Shown here: positions 61,306-64,000 of the stretch, one piece after another
Layout of the letters: every line of letters starts with the position of its first letter
How positions within the stretch are numbered: position 1 is the stretch's first letter
NCBI GenBank assembly: GCA_949318235.1
Contig: OX439137.1
Location: 9,077,181-9,141,180 of the forward strand
Direction of reading: 5' to 3'
DNA: 64,000 nt
DNA from: Ecdyonurus torrentis
Lineage: Eukaryota > Arthropoda > Insecta > Ephemeroptera > Heptageniidae
The notes under the pieces: generated by a model
What the model saw: the letters and a program-made list of their open reading frames with translations, nothing else
Databases searched by the model: none
What the model was told of the DNA's origin: nothing
Made by a program: the position numbers and the translations under genes

Positions 61306-63142
61306 TTGTATATAAAAAGTGTGCAGTAAGTTCTTATTGTTTTTAATATTTTAAATATTAAATTTTAGTTATTCCTCTCCAATTATGCTTTTGATCTTTT
61401 TTTTTTTTTTTTAATAATATAGGAAAACATAAGCTTTAGTGATAAAATTAATGCTTTTATTGATACCTTAATAAAAAAAAATGAAAATTCATTTATTTTT
61501 TAAAAATGTACTTTGTTTAGAAAACTTCCTATATAAACAGAAAAAAAAGCTTTAGTTTAAATATCCAAACAAGCGAATAACTTGATCAATATTTTGATCC
61601 TTATAGAAATAAGATCAGTTTATTAATTAAATTACATAGATGTTAATTTATAATACACATAGAATAACAACTATACTAAATATTTAAAAGAGATACGAAT
61701 ATTTAATTATCTTTTATCCTATTGTTTTGGCTTCGCTAAAAGTTATATACATTAAAAAAAAGGTACCAAATAAGAAGAAAAAAAAATCATGATGTCATTT
61801 ATTATTATTATTATAATATATCCGTAAGGCGTTTACCCTAATATGTTAAAAGAAATGTGTACACCTGTTTATTAAAGCTTTAATATATTTACTAGTAACT
61901 AATTTTTGTTGTTTTTCTCATAAGAAAGGAGATCCGTATAAAATGACGGTGTGATTTAATACACGGATTTCTATAATACGTCATTTTAAAAAGGGCAGTG
62001 TCGTCTTTATGAAAAATAAATTATTACGTATAGTTGGACTAACATAAGAAAGAAACCTTTCTGTATTTTTAAAACGAAAACACATACGTTAAATCTTATA
62101 ACTTTTTTATATTATGAATTTTCCTAATTTTGTATATAATTATTTTACTGCACACTAAAAAATTTCGTTAATAATCAACGGAATAGGTGTTATTTCGACG
62201 GTTATAAGCGTCAGTTTTTAACGTTTCAAATATCAACCTTTATTGTATTGAAAAATCAACGCTTATGCTCAATTTCACTTTGAACGTTGATTTATATAAG
62301 CATTAATAGAGTGAAATTTTTTAACTTAACGGAATCGGTTACATTTTTTTTTCTTTCGAAACTAGCACTACGGACTTCGAAAAAAAAAAGAACAAAAAAA
62401 AAAAAAAAAAAAAAAAAAAGAGTCCCTGTCTTCAAATGGTACGGTTACATCTTTCGGTCACATTTTTACGGGACCATAGTGTAAACGCATCATTATTATT
62501 ATTATTCAAAATAAGACGCATTTCTTTGTTTTATTTTCATTTTTTTAAGATATTCTATAACTCTATGTTAATTATACATGAAAAACTTCATACTGATACC
62601 AGTACAACTGTACACCTAAACAATATTTATCGTTAATTTTAAATTTGTCATCTTTTATTTATATATAAAAAAGGATATGTTTATTTTTTTCCCCTTATGC
62701 TGTCAATACAAGTATAAAATTCTTTACACGATTTAAAGATTAAAATTCATATGAGAGTGACATCATTTTATGTTTATAAAAAATAATAATAATAATAAAA
62801 AAAATGTCATCACTTTAAGGGTTTTAAAAAGTAATAAGAAAGGTGGATCTCACTTTTGTAATTTACATTTCAATCTTCAATTTACAGCAGCACTTATTTA
62901 TTCGTATAATATCGATTATAAATTTGCAAATAAAAATAATAATAAGTATAGGAGATAGGAGGGTACAGGTAAGCAGAACACAGTTTTAAAATTGTATTTT
63001 AAGCTGAAGCACGCTTTTTAAATAATATTTATAAAAAAATATAAATTATATAAAAAACATTGCGATTTTTATGGTTTATCAAATGTACATTACTATGTGT
63101 ATATTTTTATTTAATATTTGATTAGCTTGGTTCCATTGAGAG

Positions 63143-63145
<3 letters not shown>

Positions 63146-63206
<61 letters not shown>
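63146..63206. repeat. (GA)n microsatellite
   Basis: A perfect GA run of about 60 bp. Confidence 0.97.
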
Positions 63207-63209
<3 letters not shown>

Positions 63210-64000
63210 ATAATAAAACTATTATAATAAATATTTTATAAATATTATGCGTATATTTTTGCATATTTTTTTAAAACGAAAATTTGACCAATGCTTCAAA
63301 GTTATACTGTATATGTATATAATACTCCATAAAAATTATATTTAAAAAGCAAAGAAATACAAATAAAAAATTCTATTGTTTTTATGTAATATATACTTCT
63401 TCAGTGTATAATAATGAATAAATATATATAAAAAAAATGTATTAAAATTTTGTTGCTAACATTATTCTTCAATGACATCACCAGGATACGGCTACCTTGA
63501 GTTGAGTGGGAAAACATGGCCCACGGCGCCACAATTTTGGTATAGGCGCACTCCTCTTCTTATAATACCATCTTTATAGCTATATACAGTATATAAAAAA
63601 AAATCCTAATTCATAATTAGTTATAAAATGAATAACGATATATTTAAAATTATTTTTTTATCGATCTATTGTTTCTAAGACTTTTTTTATCTGGTTCTAA
63701 CATCATATTACTGGCTTTTTTTATGTAAAATTTATAATTATTTAATCTGAGAGAGAGAGAGGTAATATTATATACAAAAATTTGAATATAACATACGTTA
63801 AAAGTTAAAATCCTCTGTGCGCTATAATAATTGTTACTTTTACATTCAACCTAAGGTTAATTGTTTACACTATTTCAGTTCTTCGTATGCGTATTTTTCT
63901 CATAAAAATTACATAATAGACAATAATTGGTGCGCATTTAGATTGATGCAAATATGGATGTACTGTACAATACAGTACATCCTTATTTGCAAAAATAAAT

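Overview
The window is AT-rich animal nuclear DNA. It has long introns, many (GA)n/(TC)n, (AT)n and poly-A/T tracts, and a dense population of short non-coding inverted-repeat transposons (MITEs). I see no bacterial, viral, tRNA, rRNA or CRISPR features. The species cannot be named. The one protein-coding gene has a domain layout I associate with arthropod SMOC/pentagone (magu), so an arthropod or another protostome is the best guess.

The gene runs on the minus strand from about 36.15 kb down to about 0.74 kb. It encodes a secreted SPARC-related modular calcium-binding protein (SMOC). Ten coding exons can be placed from their homology, AG/GT borders and matching codon phases: Kazal/follistatin-like (35996-36149), thyroglobulin type-1 domain TY1 (34660-34872), a basic Gly/Arg-rich linker (31571-31681), first SPARC-type EC domain (25825-25917 and 24714-24971), TY2 (6555-6677 and 3244-3354), and second EC domain (2180-2279, 1703-1796, 756-936). 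Joined, they give about 479 codons. The order is Kazal-TY1-linker-EC1-TY2-EC2, with four canonical EF-hand loops. The signal-peptide exon is not identified and lies between 36.15 kb and 64 kb or beyond the window. The 3' end is either a stop at 739-741 or a further exon beyond position 1.

Introns: 0.8 kb, 0.4 kb, 1.0 kb, 3.2 kb, 18.0 kb (between EC1 and TY2), 0.9 kb, 5.7 kb, 3.0 kb and 1.1 kb, reading from low to high coordinates. They carry most of the MITEs. At least eleven repeat families recur inside the window; I label them A to K. The commonest is family B (rich in GCATAAATTATG, about 11 copies). Others are a 160-bp near-perfect palindrome (A, 3 copies), a 340-bp TTAA-bounded element (C, 4 copies), a 290-340-bp element (D, 4-5 copies) and several Tc1/mariner-, pogo- and hAT-like short elements. 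One Tc1-like element is nested in a family B copy with a clear TA duplication.

From 36.15 to 64 kb there is no recognisable coding sequence. It is either the long first intron and upstream region of the SMOC gene or intergenic DNA. It holds MITEs, microsatellites and three weak candidates for 5' exon or promoter sequence.
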